From: Bacteroidales bacterium UBA1064
Lineage (GTDB): Bacteria > Bacteroidota > Bacteroidia > Bacteroidales > Tenuifilaceae
Assembly: GCA_002316235.1 (NCBI GenBank)
Contig: DCDD01000193.1
Span: forward strand, 1 to 30,126
Reading direction: 5' to 3'
Length of the DNA: 30,126 nucleotides
Position 1 is the first letter of the stretch. Every line of letters begins with the position of its first letter. The position numbers and the translations under genes were made by a program. The notes under the pieces were generated by a model, which made no database searches, was not told the origin of the DNA, and saw only the letters and a list, made by a program, of their open reading frames with translations. Shown here piece after piece: positions 9,265 through 16,956 of the stretch.

Positions 9265-9288
9265 AAAAGGGCGCTGTGGCGCCCTTTT
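9265..9288. terminator. bidirectional intrinsic terminator between ispE and the biotin carrier gene
   Basis: A 10-bp perfect stem: AAAAGGGCGC (9265-9274) pairs with GCGCCCTTTT (9279-9288) around a TGTG loop. Symmetric A and T tracts let it serve both ispE (+), which ends at 9260, and the biotin carrier gene (-), which ends at 9314. Confidence 0.85.
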
Positions 9289-9313
9289 CATATAACACGC
9301 TTCACAAGTGTAG

Positions 9314-9673
9314 CTACTCAAGAACAACTAGATCAACACCCTTGCTTACCTTATCGCCAACCTTAACATTCACCTCTTTAACGGTGGCGTTGATGGGCGA
9401 TTTAACCTGGTTGTTCATTTTCATGGCATCCAGAATAAGCAGCATATCACCCTGCTTAACAGGCTGCCCGGGTTTTACGAAAACCTCAACAATAGTACCC
9501 GGTATAAAAGCCCGGATAAGCTTCTCATTATGCTGCTCCCACTTCTTGTAGCCCGAAAACTTCGGGGTGAATAAGGTTTTGTACTCACCATCCTCAACCG
9601 CCAAAGTATTGAGCTGCGAATCGTTCAATTTAGGCGTATCGTGAGTATTACCATTAATATCAATTTTCGTCAT
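9314..9673 (-). CDS. biotin carboxyl carrier protein of an acyl-CoA carboxylase/decarboxylase
   Basis: A small 119-residue carrier whose C-terminal half is a biotinyl/lipoyl domain. The biotinylation site is K85 in the canonical LDAMKMNN, preceded by FVKPGQPVKQGD and followed by the VNVKVGDKVSKG hairpin. The N-terminal ~50 residues are polar and lack the Ala/Pro linker of AccB-type carriers. It begins 11 bases after the carboxyltransferase stop, so the two are surely co-transcribed and act as one enzyme: the carrier shuttles a carboxyl group to or from the transferase. It could be a propionyl/acyl-CoA carboxylase subunit or the gamma subunit of methylmalonyl-CoA decarboxylase. The window contains neither a biotin carboxylase nor a membrane beta subunit to decide. 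Confidence 0.9.
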   Translation of the reverse strand: MTKIDINGNTHDTPKLNDSQLNTLAVEDGEYKTLFTPKFSGYKKWEQHNEKLIRAFIPGTIVEVFVKPGQPVKQGDMLLILDAMKMNNQVKSPINATVKEVNVKVGDKVSKGVDLVVLE

Positions 9674-9684
9674 ATTCCAACTTT

Positions 9685-11232
9685 TTAAAATGGAGGAATT
9701 CCGTGTTTTTTAAATGGTCTATCGGAAACCTTGGTGCTGGCCACCTCAAGAGCATGGAGCAAAAGCTTGCGGGTTTCAGCGGGTTCAATCACCGTATCAA
9801 TGTAACCCTTAGCAGCAGCCACGTAAGGGTTGGCAAATTTTTCCTTGTACTCCTCAACCTTCTGGCGTCGCATTTCTTCGGGGTTGGCGGCTTCCGAAAT
9901 CTCCTTGCGGAAAATGATGTTGGCTGCGCCTTCGGGGCCCATAACGGCAATTTCAGCACCCGGCCATGCAAATACAAAATCGGCACGCAGGTGGCGTGAA
10001 CTCATGGCAATGTATCCTCCGCCGTACGCTTTACGTAAAATAACCGTCAGCTTGGGAACTGTAGCCTCGCTGTAGGCGTAAAGCAACTTGGCGCCATGCC
10101 TAATAACCCCTGCATGCTCCTGGTCAATCCCGGGGAGGTAACCAGGAAGGTCAACCAGGGTGCAAAGCGGTATGCTAAAAGCATCGCAGTAACGAATAAA
10201 CCGGGCAGCCTTATCGGAGCTGTCCACATCAAGCACACCGGCCATAACCAGCGGCTGGTTGGCAACAAAGCCCACTGTTTCGCCATTCATTCGCCCAAAA
10301 CCAATTACAATGTTACCCGCCCACATCTCCTGTATCTCGAAGAAGTTGGAATCATCAACAATAGCCCGAATCACGTCGCGCACATCGTAGGGTTGCTTTG
10401 GATCGCCAGGGACAATCTCCTCAATATTGTAGCACGCTTTAGGATCCTTAGGCTCAAAGCGCCGAGCTTTGCGGGTGTTGTTCCATGGAATGAAGGTGAT
10501 AAGCTTTTTAATCTGCTCGAAGCATTCATACTCGCTTTCGGCATAAAAATGGGCATTACCCGTAATCTGGGCATGAACCTTTGCGCCGCCCAAATCCTCC
10601 TGCGATATTTCTTCACCCAGCACCGACTTAATGACATCAGGGCCGGTGATAAACATCTTGGAAATATTATCCACCACAAACACAAAGTCGGTTAGCGCCG
10701 GTGAGTAAACTGCACCGCCGGCACATGGGCCGAGTATGACCGATATCTGGGGAATAATTCCGCTGTTAAGAGTATTCCTCCAAAAAATTTCCCCGTATCC
10801 GGCCAGTGAATTAACCCCTTCCTGTATTCGAGCACCTCCGGAATCGTTGATTCCAATAAGGGGAATCCTCATTCGGAGCGCATAGTCCATTATCTTGGTG
10901 ATTTTACGGGCATGCATTGAGCCTAACGAACCTCCGGCAACGGTAAAATCCTGCGCAAAAACAGCCACCGGTGCTCCATAAATGGTTCCCGTACCAATTA
11001 TAACCCCATCGCCATACAGAACCTTACCCTCCATACCAAAATCGCGGGCTTCGTGCTCTACAAACATGTCATACTCGTGAAACGAGTCCTCGTCAAGCAG
11101 GGCAATGATTCGCTCCCGGGCAGTAAGCTTCCCCATAGCTATTTGCTTAGCTACAGCCTTTTCGCCGCCACCCTGCAGGATTTGCTCCTTGCGTTTTTTT
11201 AGCTCCTCTACTTTGCTATCTTTTTCATGCAT
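9685..11232 (-). CDS. acyl-CoA carboxyltransferase (propionyl-CoA carboxylase beta / methylmalonyl-CoA decarboxylase alpha type)
   Basis: Crotonase-fold carboxyltransferase that moves a carboxyl group between biotin and propionyl/methylmalonyl-CoA. From the chosen ATG it has 515 residues, standard for PccB/MmdA. The N-domain oxyanion region is seen in SGGARIQEG and LGPCAGGAVYSPALTDF. The C-domain has DLPGYLPG, AYGGGYIAMSSR and AWPGAEIAVMGPEGA. The open frame extends to 11295, but the ATG at 11232 (MHEKDSKVEELKKRK) gives the family N-terminus, and the extra 21 codons look non-coding. Bacteroidetes use such enzymes in the succinate-propionate pathway or for propionate assimilation; the direction cannot be read from sequence. 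Its partner carrier follows 11 bases downstream. Confidence 0.92.
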   Translation of the reverse strand: MHEKDSKVEELKKRKEQILQGGGEKAVAKQIAMGKLTARERIIALLDEDSFHEYDMFVEHEARDFGMEGKVLYGDGVIIGTGTIYGAPVAVFAQDFTVAGGSLGSMHARKITKIMDYALRMRIPLIGINDSGGARIQEGVNSLAGYGEIFWRNTLNSGIIPQISVILGPCAGGAVYSPALTDFVFVVDNISKMFITGPDVIKSVLGEEISQEDLGGAKVHAQITGNAHFYAESEYECFEQIKKLITFIPWNNTRKARRFEPKDPKACYNIEEIVPGDPKQPYDVRDVIRAIVDDSNFFEIQEMWAGNIVIGFGRMNGETVGFVANQPLVMAGVLDVDSSDKAARFIRYCDAFSIPLCTLVDLPGYLPGIDQEHAGVIRHGAKLLYAYSEATVPKLTVILRKAYGGGYIAMSSRHLRADFVFAWPGAEIAVMGPEGAANIIFRKEISEAANPEEMRRQKVEEYKEKFANPYVAAAKGYIDTVIEPAETRKLLLHALEVASTKVSDRPFKKHGIPPF

Positions 11233-11622
11233 AGCTTGATTTGTTTGGTTAGTAAATTGTCCACCTGTAATCCTCATCATACATCGAAAGTGCAAGGTTA
11301 CTAAATAGCGGCCATATATAAAAGAATATTGACTTCTTTTTTAGCCTGTAAGAGTATTAACATGCTGATTTTATTGATGTTACATTGAGGACTTGACTAT
11401 TCAGTTACCGCCCAAGCACATTAACGTAACCGAAATATGCAACAGTACGGGTGAACATAAGGGATATATTCTTGTTAAGTTTTTGGCGAGTTTTAAGTAA
11501 AAACAACTGCCTCAGAAAAATTGGTCTTAACCTACTTTTCAACTTATTCCTGATAATTATCATTTGTTTTTTAGTTCGATATGAATACATTTGCATAACG
11601 AATAAAATAACTAACTGAAGCT
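11233..11622 (+). other. divergent intergenic region between carboxyltransferase and pruA
   Basis: A 390-base AT-rich spacer. It holds a near-consensus promoter for pruA on the plus strand. On the minus strand there is a weak candidate for the carboxylase pair: TAACCTTG, one mismatch, at about 11293-11300. A 63-codon minus-strand frame (11405-11596) covers the pruA promoter and has no family resemblance; I consider it chance. Confidence 0.55.
11563..11593 (+). promoter_or_regulatory. pruA promoter (TTTG -N19- TACATTTG)
   Basis: The -33 box TTTG (11563-11566) and -7 box TACATTTG (11586-11593) are separated by 19 bases, the Bacteroidetes sigma-A layout. Transcription should begin near 11598, about 25 bases before the pruA ATG. 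This is one of the best-formed promoters in the window. Confidence 0.7.
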
Positions 11623-13263
11623 ATGAACAACGCTATTTTTAAGTACGATTTTCCGAAAAATGAACCCATCCTGGGTTACCTACCTGGTTCGCCAGAGAGG
11701 CTGGCACTTGAAGCAGAAATAAAAAAGCTGTCATCGGAGGTAATGGATATACCCCTGATAATTGGGGGCAAGGAGGTTCGCACGGGAAAAACCGGAAAGG
11801 TGGTAATGCCACACGACCATCAGCATGTACTGGCCAACTACCATATTGCCGGCGAGGAAGAGGTTAAGATGGCCATTGAGGCTGCTCTAAAAGCTCACGA
11901 GTACTGGGGAACGGTTTCGTGGGTTGAGAGGTTGAGCATAACCGTAAAAGTAGCCGAGCTACTTTCAACCAAGTACAGAGCGCTCATCAACGCTGCAACA
12001 ATGCTTGGGCAGGATAAAAACGTGTACCAGGCAGAAATTGACTCAGCATGTGAAGCTATTGATTTTCTGAGGTTTAATGCCTACTACATTTCCGAGGTTT
12101 ACAACCACCAGCCCTCATCGGATAAAAGTAGCATCAACAGGTTGGAATACAGGCCATTGGAGGGTTTTGTATTTGCCGTAACCCCGTTCAACTTCACCGC
12201 AATAGCCTCCAATCTGAACATGTCGCCTGTGCTGATGGGCAACACCGTTGTATGGAAACCCGCCACAACAGCCATACTCTCCAACTACATCCTGATGAAG
12301 GTTTACAAAGAAGCCGGACTTCCGGATGGTGTCATCAACTTTATTCCCGGTAAGGGCTCAGCAATTGGCAATATAGTGCTTAACCACCCCATGCTGGCCG
12401 GAATTCATTTCACCGGGTCAACTGCAACCTTTAACCAGTTTTGGAAAACCGTAAGCAACAACATAGGCCACTACCGCTCCTACCCTAAGCTTATTGGAGA
12501 AACCGGCGGAAAAGACTTTATGTTCCTCCATTCAAGCGCAAACATCAACGAAGCGGTTACTGCTGCTGTAAGAGGAGCGTTTGAATTTCAGGGACAAAAA
12601 TGCTCTGCCGCTTCCAGAGCCTACATACCCCAATCGCTATGGCCGGAATTTAAGAGCAAGATGACAGCCACTTTGAAAGAGATTAAGCAGGGCGACCCCA
12701 CCGATTATGAGACGTTTATAAATGCGGTGATTGATGAAGCTTCGTTTGACAACATCATGCAGTACATCAACCAGGCTAAAACTTCTGACAAGGCCGAAAT
12801 CATCTGGGGTGGAAAAGGCGACAAATCGAGAGGCTATTTTGTTGAGCCTACGGTAATCCTAACAACCGACCCGCATTTTGTAACCATGGAGGAGGAAATC
12901 TTTGGCCCCGTGCTCACCATCTACGTTTACCCCGATAATAAATTCAACGAGACTCTTGAAATCTGCAACAGCACATCGCCCTACGCATTAACCGGAGCAA
13001 TTTTTGCTACCGACAGAATGGCGCTCAACCATGCCTGCAGGGTGCTAAGGTATGCCGCAGGAAACCTATATTTCAACGATAAGCCAACGGGTGCTGTGGT
13101 AGGCCAACAACCATTTGGCGGAGCAAGAGCCAGCGGAACTAACGACAAGGCAGGAGGTCCTCTCAACCTGATTCGGTGGACTAGCCCACGTACCATTAAG
13201 GAAAACCTAATACCTCCGGTTAACTACAAATATCCCTATATGACTAACGGGGATAGTAAGTAG
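11623..13263 (+). CDS. pruA: L-glutamate gamma-semialdehyde (1-pyrroline-5-carboxylate) dehydrogenase
   Basis: NAD-dependent aldehyde dehydrogenase that oxidises glutamate semialdehyde to glutamate, the second step of proline breakdown. Its 546 residues match the stand-alone PruA length; there is no fused proline dehydrogenase. The catalytic cysteine is C327 in FQGQKCSAASRAY and the general base is E293 in LIGETGGKD. Cofactor-site motifs TPFNFTAIASNL and HFTGSTATFNQFW are present, and PFGGARASGTNDKAGG near the C-terminus is typical. No putA/proline dehydrogenase is nearby. The gene stands alone between its own promoter and a strong terminator. Confidence 0.95.
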   Translation: MNNAIFKYDFPKNEPILGYLPGSPERLALEAEIKKLSSEVMDIPLIIGGKEVRTGKTGKVVMPHDHQHVLANYHIAGEEEVKMAIEAALKAHEYWGTVSWVERLSITVKVAELLSTKYRALINAATMLGQDKNVYQAEIDSACEAIDFLRFNAYYISEVYNHQPSSDKSSINRLEYRPLEGFVFAVTPFNFTAIASNLNMSPVLMGNTVVWKPATTAILSNYILMKVYKEAGLPDGVINFIPGKGSAIGNIVLNHPMLAGIHFTGSTATFNQFWKTVSNNIGHYRSYPKLIGETGGKDFMFLHSSANINEAVTAAVRGAFEFQGQKCSAASRAYIPQSLWPEFKSKMTATLKEIKQGDPTDYETFINAVIDEASFDNIMQYINQAKTSDKAEIIWGGKGDKSRGYFVEPTVILTTDPHFVTMEEEIFGPVLTIYVYPDNKFNETLEICNSTSPYALTGAIFATDRMALNHACRVLRYAAGNLYFNDKPTGAVVGQQPFGGARASGTNDKAGGPLNLIRWTSPRTIKENLIPPVNYKYPYMTNGDSK

Positions 13264-13286
13264 TTTTCATTCATAGCTGTAAGAGG

Positions 13287-13324
13287 GAAAGAGCCACGGT
13301 AACATTGTGGCTCTTTCATTTTTT
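13287..13324 (+). terminator. intrinsic terminator of pruA
   Basis: GAAAGAGCCAC (13287-13297) pairs perfectly with GTGGCTCTTTC (13307-13317) across a 9-base loop, followed by ATTTTTT. It lies 24 bases after the pruA stop. Confidence 0.85.
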
Positions 13325-13649
13325 AAGTAAAGGGTAAGTGTAGCTTTTTACTCCGAAATTTGCCCACTAAATAAAATCCCTCAACTCCAGCTTAGGCTTC
13401 AATCAAATACAATTTTTGGCTACCCTTTGAAGTAAGTAAAAATTGTTGCATTTTTCGAGGTGCAATCTTGACGATAAGGAGGAATTAATCAATATAGCTT
13501 TTACTCTACTTCCACTAAGAGGAAAGCCAGCAGAGCATGAAAAATTTAGCATGAAGTCAGTAGTGTAAGATAGCTCTTCATTATTAAGGAATAAAAGAGG
13601 GGCATAAACTTATCGATCTGATTAATAACTACATACACACTTAATACTG
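13325..13649 (+). other. intergenic region between pruA terminator and FAH-family gene
   Basis: 325 bases, AT-rich. An AAGGAGG at 13476-13482 looks like a ribosome-binding site but no open frame follows. No TAnnTTTG box is visible before the gene at 13650. I recognise no repeat or gene remnant. Confidence 0.5.
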
Positions 13650-14261
13650 ATGAAAATTATTTGCATTGGTCGGAACTATATGGAGCATGCCCATGAGATG
13701 AACTCCGAGGTTCCTGAGAAACCGGTATTTTTCATGAAACCCGACACCAGTCTTCTGCGAAATAACCAGCCATTTTTTTATCCTGATTTTACCCAGGAGC
13801 TAAGCTACGAGGTTGAAGTGGTGCTTAGGGTAAACCGGCTGGGCCGTAACATCAACAGGCGTTTTGCACATAGGTACTACGATGCAGCCACCCTTGGAAT
13901 CGATTTCACGGCTCGCGACCTTCAGCGCGAGTGTAAACAAAAAGGGCTTCCGTGGGAGGTTGCCAAAGCTTTTGACTACTCCGCCCCGGTTGGTGATTTC
14001 ATACCCAAAAAGGAACTTGCCGATATTAACCATCTACCGTTCAGACTTGAGATAAACGACCGCCTAGTGCAGGCAGGAAACACATCAGAAATGATTTTCT
14101 CTTTTGATGAGCTTATAGAGCATGTTTCGAAATTTGTAACCTTCCGAACTGGCGATTTAATTTTCACCGGCACTCCTTCTGGAGTAGGGCAAGTAAAGAT
14201 TGGTGACAGGCTAAAAGCCTATATCGAGGACAGGCTGATACTCGACTTCTTTGTCAGGTAG
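13650..14261 (+). CDS. fumarylacetoacetate hydrolase (FAH) family protein, FAHD1-like
   Basis: A 203-residue single-domain FAH fold, the size of FAHD1/YcgM-type acylpyruvate hydrolases and oxaloacetate decarboxylases. The metal-binding acids are E54 and E56 in LSYEVEVVLRV and D85 in LGIDFTARDLQ. The opening IGRNYMEHAHEM and the closing LIFTGTPSGVGQVKIGD are family signatures. The enzyme probably cleaves a C-C bond in a small 2-oxo acid with Mg2+, but the substrate cannot be assigned. It has no same-strand partner and converges on the flavoprotein gene at 14331. Confidence 0.88.
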   Translation: MKIICIGRNYMEHAHEMNSEVPEKPVFFMKPDTSLLRNNQPFFYPDFTQELSYEVEVVLRVNRLGRNINRRFAHRYYDAATLGIDFTARDLQRECKQKGLPWEVAKAFDYSAPVGDFIPKKELADINHLPFRLEINDRLVQAGNTSEMIFSFDELIEHVSKFVTFRTGDLIFTGTPSGVGQVKIGDRLKAYIEDRLILDFFVR

Positions 14262-14330
14262 GCATTGTCCAAAGGAGGGGTTACGTTGCTTTAATCACAT
14301 GCTAAGCTGTAGTCCTGCGATAAACTTCAT

Positions 14331-15611
14331 TCAGGCATTTTTTTGGACAAAAGCAGCGGCCGATTGCCCAGCCAACCACCCCGTTGAAAAGGCTATCTGG
14401 AGGTTGTAACCGCCGGTGTTTCCGGTTAGGTCAAGAACCTCACCCGCAAGAAAAAGGCCTTGGACTAGTTTCGAGGCCATTGTGCTATCGTCAACCTCAT
14501 TTAGTGAAACTCCACCTGCAGTAACGATAGCTTCGTTCCAACCTCTGTACCCGGTCATTTCAAATGACAAATTTTTAAGATGCCCAACCAGCTTTTTCCT
14601 CTCGGCTTCGTTTAGCAATGCTGCTTGTAGTTTCGGCTTAAGGTTCATCAATCTTAAATAAACAGGCACCAGGGGTGGAGGTAGCAAACCCCTAAGCAGC
14701 ATTTCAAGGCTGAAGTATCCCGACCTGGAGGTATCCCTAATGATTCTTGCCTCCAGCTTCTCCTCGGTCAGGGCAGGTTTTAGATCAATGGTAATCCTTA
14801 CCTTTCGATTCGACCGGAATGCATCAACTGATTTCAGACTTAGTTTTAAAATGGCAGGGCCACTTAAGCCGTAATCGGCAAGTTCAACTTCACCAAATTC
14901 TTCACCAGCCACGGCCCCGTCAACCCAAAGAGTTGTTTGCACATTCTTCAGAGTAAGTCTTCCTGTAAACGAAAAAGCAGGATGGGTTTCAATGCCGGTA
15001 AGCGCCGGCCTCAAGTCGGTTAGGGTATGTCCAACCTGTTGGGCAAACCTGTAGCCATCGCCAGTTGATCCCGTTGCCGGATATGATTTACCTCCGGTAG
15101 CTACAACTATTGCTTTACATGAGAATACGATAGACTCAGAGAGCTTATTAACCCTTACCTTAAGCCCGGTTATTGCGCTACCGCTTACTAAAAGGCTTTC
15201 AACCTCATAGTGGTTAAACAGCTGTGCTCCACACCTTTTGGCCCAGCCAACCAGGGCTTCTGCAACATCCCATGCTTTTCCCGAGGCAGGAAAAACACGT
15301 TGGCCGCGCTCGGTAACGGTTGGCACACCGTTCGATTCCAGCAGGTTAATGATATCGCTACTGAAAAAATTTCCAAAAGCCTTTGCCAGAAAGTGCGAGT
15401 TGGGGACAATTTCCCCAACAAAATCGTCATAGCTTTTAAGGTTGGTTATATTGCATCGCCCCTTTCCGGTTATTCTCAGCTTACGGGCGGGCTTTTCCAT
15501 TTTCTCGAGAATAGCCACCTTCATGCCGAGTTGGCCGGCCCTGCCCCCCGCCAGGAGACCGGCAGGGCCTCCACCAATTACTACTACATCAAATTTTTGA
15601 ACAGGTTGCAT
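14331..15611 (-). CDS. NAD(P)/FAD-dependent oxidoreductase, HI0933/YhiN/BaiN family
   Basis: A 426-residue flavoprotein. The N-terminal dinucleotide-binding loop is VVVIGGGPAGLLAGGRAG, residues about 9-26. The family hallmark RKLRITGKGRCNITN follows, then VATGGKSYPATGSTGDGY, and the C-terminus closes the FAD domain with LAGEVLDLTGNTGGYNLQIAFSTG. The family is widespread and mostly uncharacterised; BaiN takes part in bile-acid dehydroxylation in clostridia, but that role should not be transferred here. It starts 3 bases after the stop of the HD-domain gene, so the two are one operon. Confidence 0.9.
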   Translation of the reverse strand: MQPVQKFDVVVIGGGPAGLLAGGRAGQLGMKVAILEKMEKPARKLRITGKGRCNITNLKSYDDFVGEIVPNSHFLAKAFGNFFSSDIINLLESNGVPTVTERGQRVFPASGKAWDVAEALVGWAKRCGAQLFNHYEVESLLVSGSAITGLKVRVNKLSESIVFSCKAIVVATGGKSYPATGSTGDGYRFAQQVGHTLTDLRPALTGIETHPAFSFTGRLTLKNVQTTLWVDGAVAGEEFGEVELADYGLSGPAILKLSLKSVDAFRSNRKVRITIDLKPALTEEKLEARIIRDTSRSGYFSLEMLLRGLLPPPLVPVYLRLMNLKPKLQAALLNEAERKKLVGHLKNLSFEMTGYRGWNEAIVTAGGVSLNEVDDSTMASKLVQGLFLAGEVLDLTGNTGGYNLQIAFSTGWLAGQSAAAFVQKNA

Positions 15612-15614
15612 TGT

Positions 15615-16466
15615 CTAACTTACGGTTGAATTTATATTGAGCTCAACCTTGAGCACGTTGAAAAAGCTTTGAGCATACTCCGAAATAGGATTTTCGTTTA
15701 CATAATCAATAACATCCTCAATACTTTGGCCCTTTTCAACAAGGTTGTTTTTGATAACCCTATATACTCCATACGGGCCATTAGCGCTACCAACACCTAG
15801 GGTTACCTCGGTAGCTAAACGGGTAAAAAAGTTAAAGGTTTGATAGTACCTGCACTCCTGCCTATCAACGAATTTTTCGAGCAAAGCGTAGGCGCTTTTA
15901 AAGTTGGAATACCGATTTTGCAAGTTCGTTAACACCCTGCCGGGCAGCTCATTAGCGGCCACGGCTCTTTTAAGGTAGATTTCAATATACCTGAAAACGC
16001 CAATAGTCCCAAAAGCATCCAGATCATCGGCAGTGGATACTAGGCGCGTAAGATTGAGCATTGAAAGGGCGTCGCCATTTTCCTCTGTCCTAATTGACTT
16101 ATCGTCGTGAAACTCGATTGCCGTTAGGATTTCTTTATTTCTAAATGAGGTAAAATTGGGTTTTTGCTGTAAATATCTGCTACAAATCTCAGCGCCAAGT
16201 GCACCGTGGCTCTCCCCCAAATTGATGGTTAAACCCGTATCATGAAAATAGCAGGCAACTATTGCATTTTCGACCAGATCAGCAGGGACATCAAGACCGA
16301 ACCTGTTTATTTCCAGAAGCAAACTCCTGCAGTAGCGCCAAACCCTCTCATGGTGCGATATGTCATGCGATGGTAAATTTACCCCCGTAAATAGCTGGTT
16401 AAGATAGGATAGCAGCTCGTGGCGGTAAGCCTCCTCAATTTTCTGAACGTTAAAATCAAAATCCAT
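15615..16466 (-). CDS. HD-domain metal-dependent phosphohydrolase-like protein
   Basis: A 283-residue soluble protein with an HD-type metal site: H39 (SHHERVW), H75-D76 (CYFHDTG), H87 (ESHG), H120 (EFHDDK) and D147 (STADDLDAFG). Such domains hydrolyse phosphate esters or nucleotides; the substrate is unknown and no second domain is recognised. The C-terminal third is helical. The gene has its own candidate promoter embedded in the preceding terminator and leads straight into the flavoprotein gene. The assignment to the HD superfamily is firm; anything more specific is not supported. Confidence 0.8.
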   Translation of the reverse strand: MDFDFNVQKIEEAYRHELLSYLNQLFTGVNLPSHDISHHERVWRYCRSLLLEINRFGLDVPADLVENAIVACYFHDTGLTINLGESHGALGAEICSRYLQQKPNFTSFRNKEILTAIEFHDDKSIRTEENGDALSMLNLTRLVSTADDLDAFGTIGVFRYIEIYLKRAVAANELPGRVLTNLQNRYSNFKSAYALLEKFVDRQECRYYQTFNFFTRLATEVTLGVGSANGPYGVYRVIKNNLVEKGQSIEDVIDYVNENPISEYAQSFFNVLKVELNINSTVS

Positions 16467-16491
16467 TTGGGTAAGAATTCCAGATGTATAA

Positions 16492-16525
16492 AAAAACAGG
16501 ATATCGCCAAAGGTATCCTGTTTTT
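16492..16525 (-). terminator. intrinsic terminator of the small HTH gene
   Basis: AAAAACAGGATA (16492-16503) pairs perfectly with TATCCTGTTTTT (16514-16525) around a 10-base loop. On the minus strand the stem ends in a T run. It sits 24 bases after the HTH gene stop (16550) and 26 bases before the HD gene start. The A/T symmetry would allow termination in both directions. Confidence 0.75.
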
Positions 16526-16538
16526 ACAACGAAGCAAA
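16508..16538 (-). promoter_or_regulatory. promoter of the HD-domain gene, overlapping the terminator
   Basis: On the minus strand, TTTG (16538-16535) is followed after exactly 19 bases by TACCTTTG (16515-16508), a full match to the Bacteroidetes layout. The -7 box lies in the terminator loop and the top of its stem, so transcription would start near 16503, within the distal arm of the hairpin. Confidence 0.6.
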
Positions 16539-16549
16539 AAGAATGTTGT

Positions 16550-16810
16550 TTACACCAACTCCCTCGGGTTTCCAAGAATTTCGTAGGCTATGTCGAGTAT
16601 TGTGGTATCATCAAGAGTAACGAGTCCTCCATCGGGGCCCTGCTCAACGTGAAATCCAACTGCTGCTCCATCCTTGTAGTTGGTGCCGCCAAAATAATTG
16701 CGGACAGTTTCAACATTAATGTTCAACCTGTCCGCAATAACCTGCATGCTGCCGGCTGGAAGGTTATCCTTAACCCTCCTGAGCTCATTAAATGTGATTA
16801 TTTTTGTCAT
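16550..16810 (-). CDS. small HTH DNA-binding protein
   Basis: An 86-residue protein opening MTKIITFNELRRVKDNLPAGSMQVIADRLN. The segment from about residue 20 (GSMQVIADRLNINVETVRNYFGG) looks like a helix-turn-helix in which the second helix would read DNA. The C-terminus (TILDIAYEILGNPRELV) is a short helix. I recall similar short proteins in many Bacteroidetes, annotated only as DNA-binding; no target is known to me. It is preferred over the longer plus-strand frame at 16484-16861, which has no family features and overlaps the terminator. It is closed off from the HD gene by a strong terminator. Confidence 0.75.
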   Translation of the reverse strand: MTKIITFNELRRVKDNLPAGSMQVIADRLNINVETVRNYFGGTNYKDGAAVGFHVEQGPDGGLVTLDDTTILDIAYEILGNPRELV

Positions 16811-16932
16811 AATTCTAGCGGTTTAGATAATGAGTTTAACGTTTTAAATATATGCAATTAATCCTAAAATAAAAATTATTTAACACATTTTATTTTGAAT
16901 TTAGCCAGACTGCAAAAAACCCCTAATCGTCC

Positions 16933-16940
16933 TATATTTG
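16933..16940 (+). promoter_or_regulatory. -7 box for the HAD phosphatase gene
   Basis: TATATTTG matches TAnnTTTG, 16 bases before the ATG at 16957. No TTTG -33 lies at 18-20 bases; the nearest is at 16894-16897, too far upstream. Confidence 0.45.
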
Positions 16941-16956
16941 GGAAAAAATAAAACTC

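Noticed and set aside
10096..10695. 199-codon plus-strand open frame
   Set aside because: It is antisense to the carboxyltransferase gene, whose motifs are complete; its translation has no recognisable family features.
11233..11295. Longer N-terminus of the carboxyltransferase
   Set aside because: The additional 21 residues are not like the family; the ATG at 11232 begins the conserved helix. Similar reasoning trimmed the starts of the Crp/Fnr protein, SerA and the dehydrogenase-like protein.
11405..11596. 63-codon minus-strand open frame
   Set aside because: It covers the well-formed pruA promoter, is Lys/Arg/Ile-rich as expected of chance AT-rich frames, and has no family resemblance.
13476..13482. 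AAGGAGG, a perfect Shine-Dalgarno-like sequence
   Set aside because: No start codon with an open frame follows; Bacteroidetes rarely depend on such sites.
16484..16861. 125-codon plus-strand open frame
   Set aside because: It is antisense to the small HTH gene, covers that gene's terminator, and has no domain features; the minus-strand HTH protein is the better explanation.
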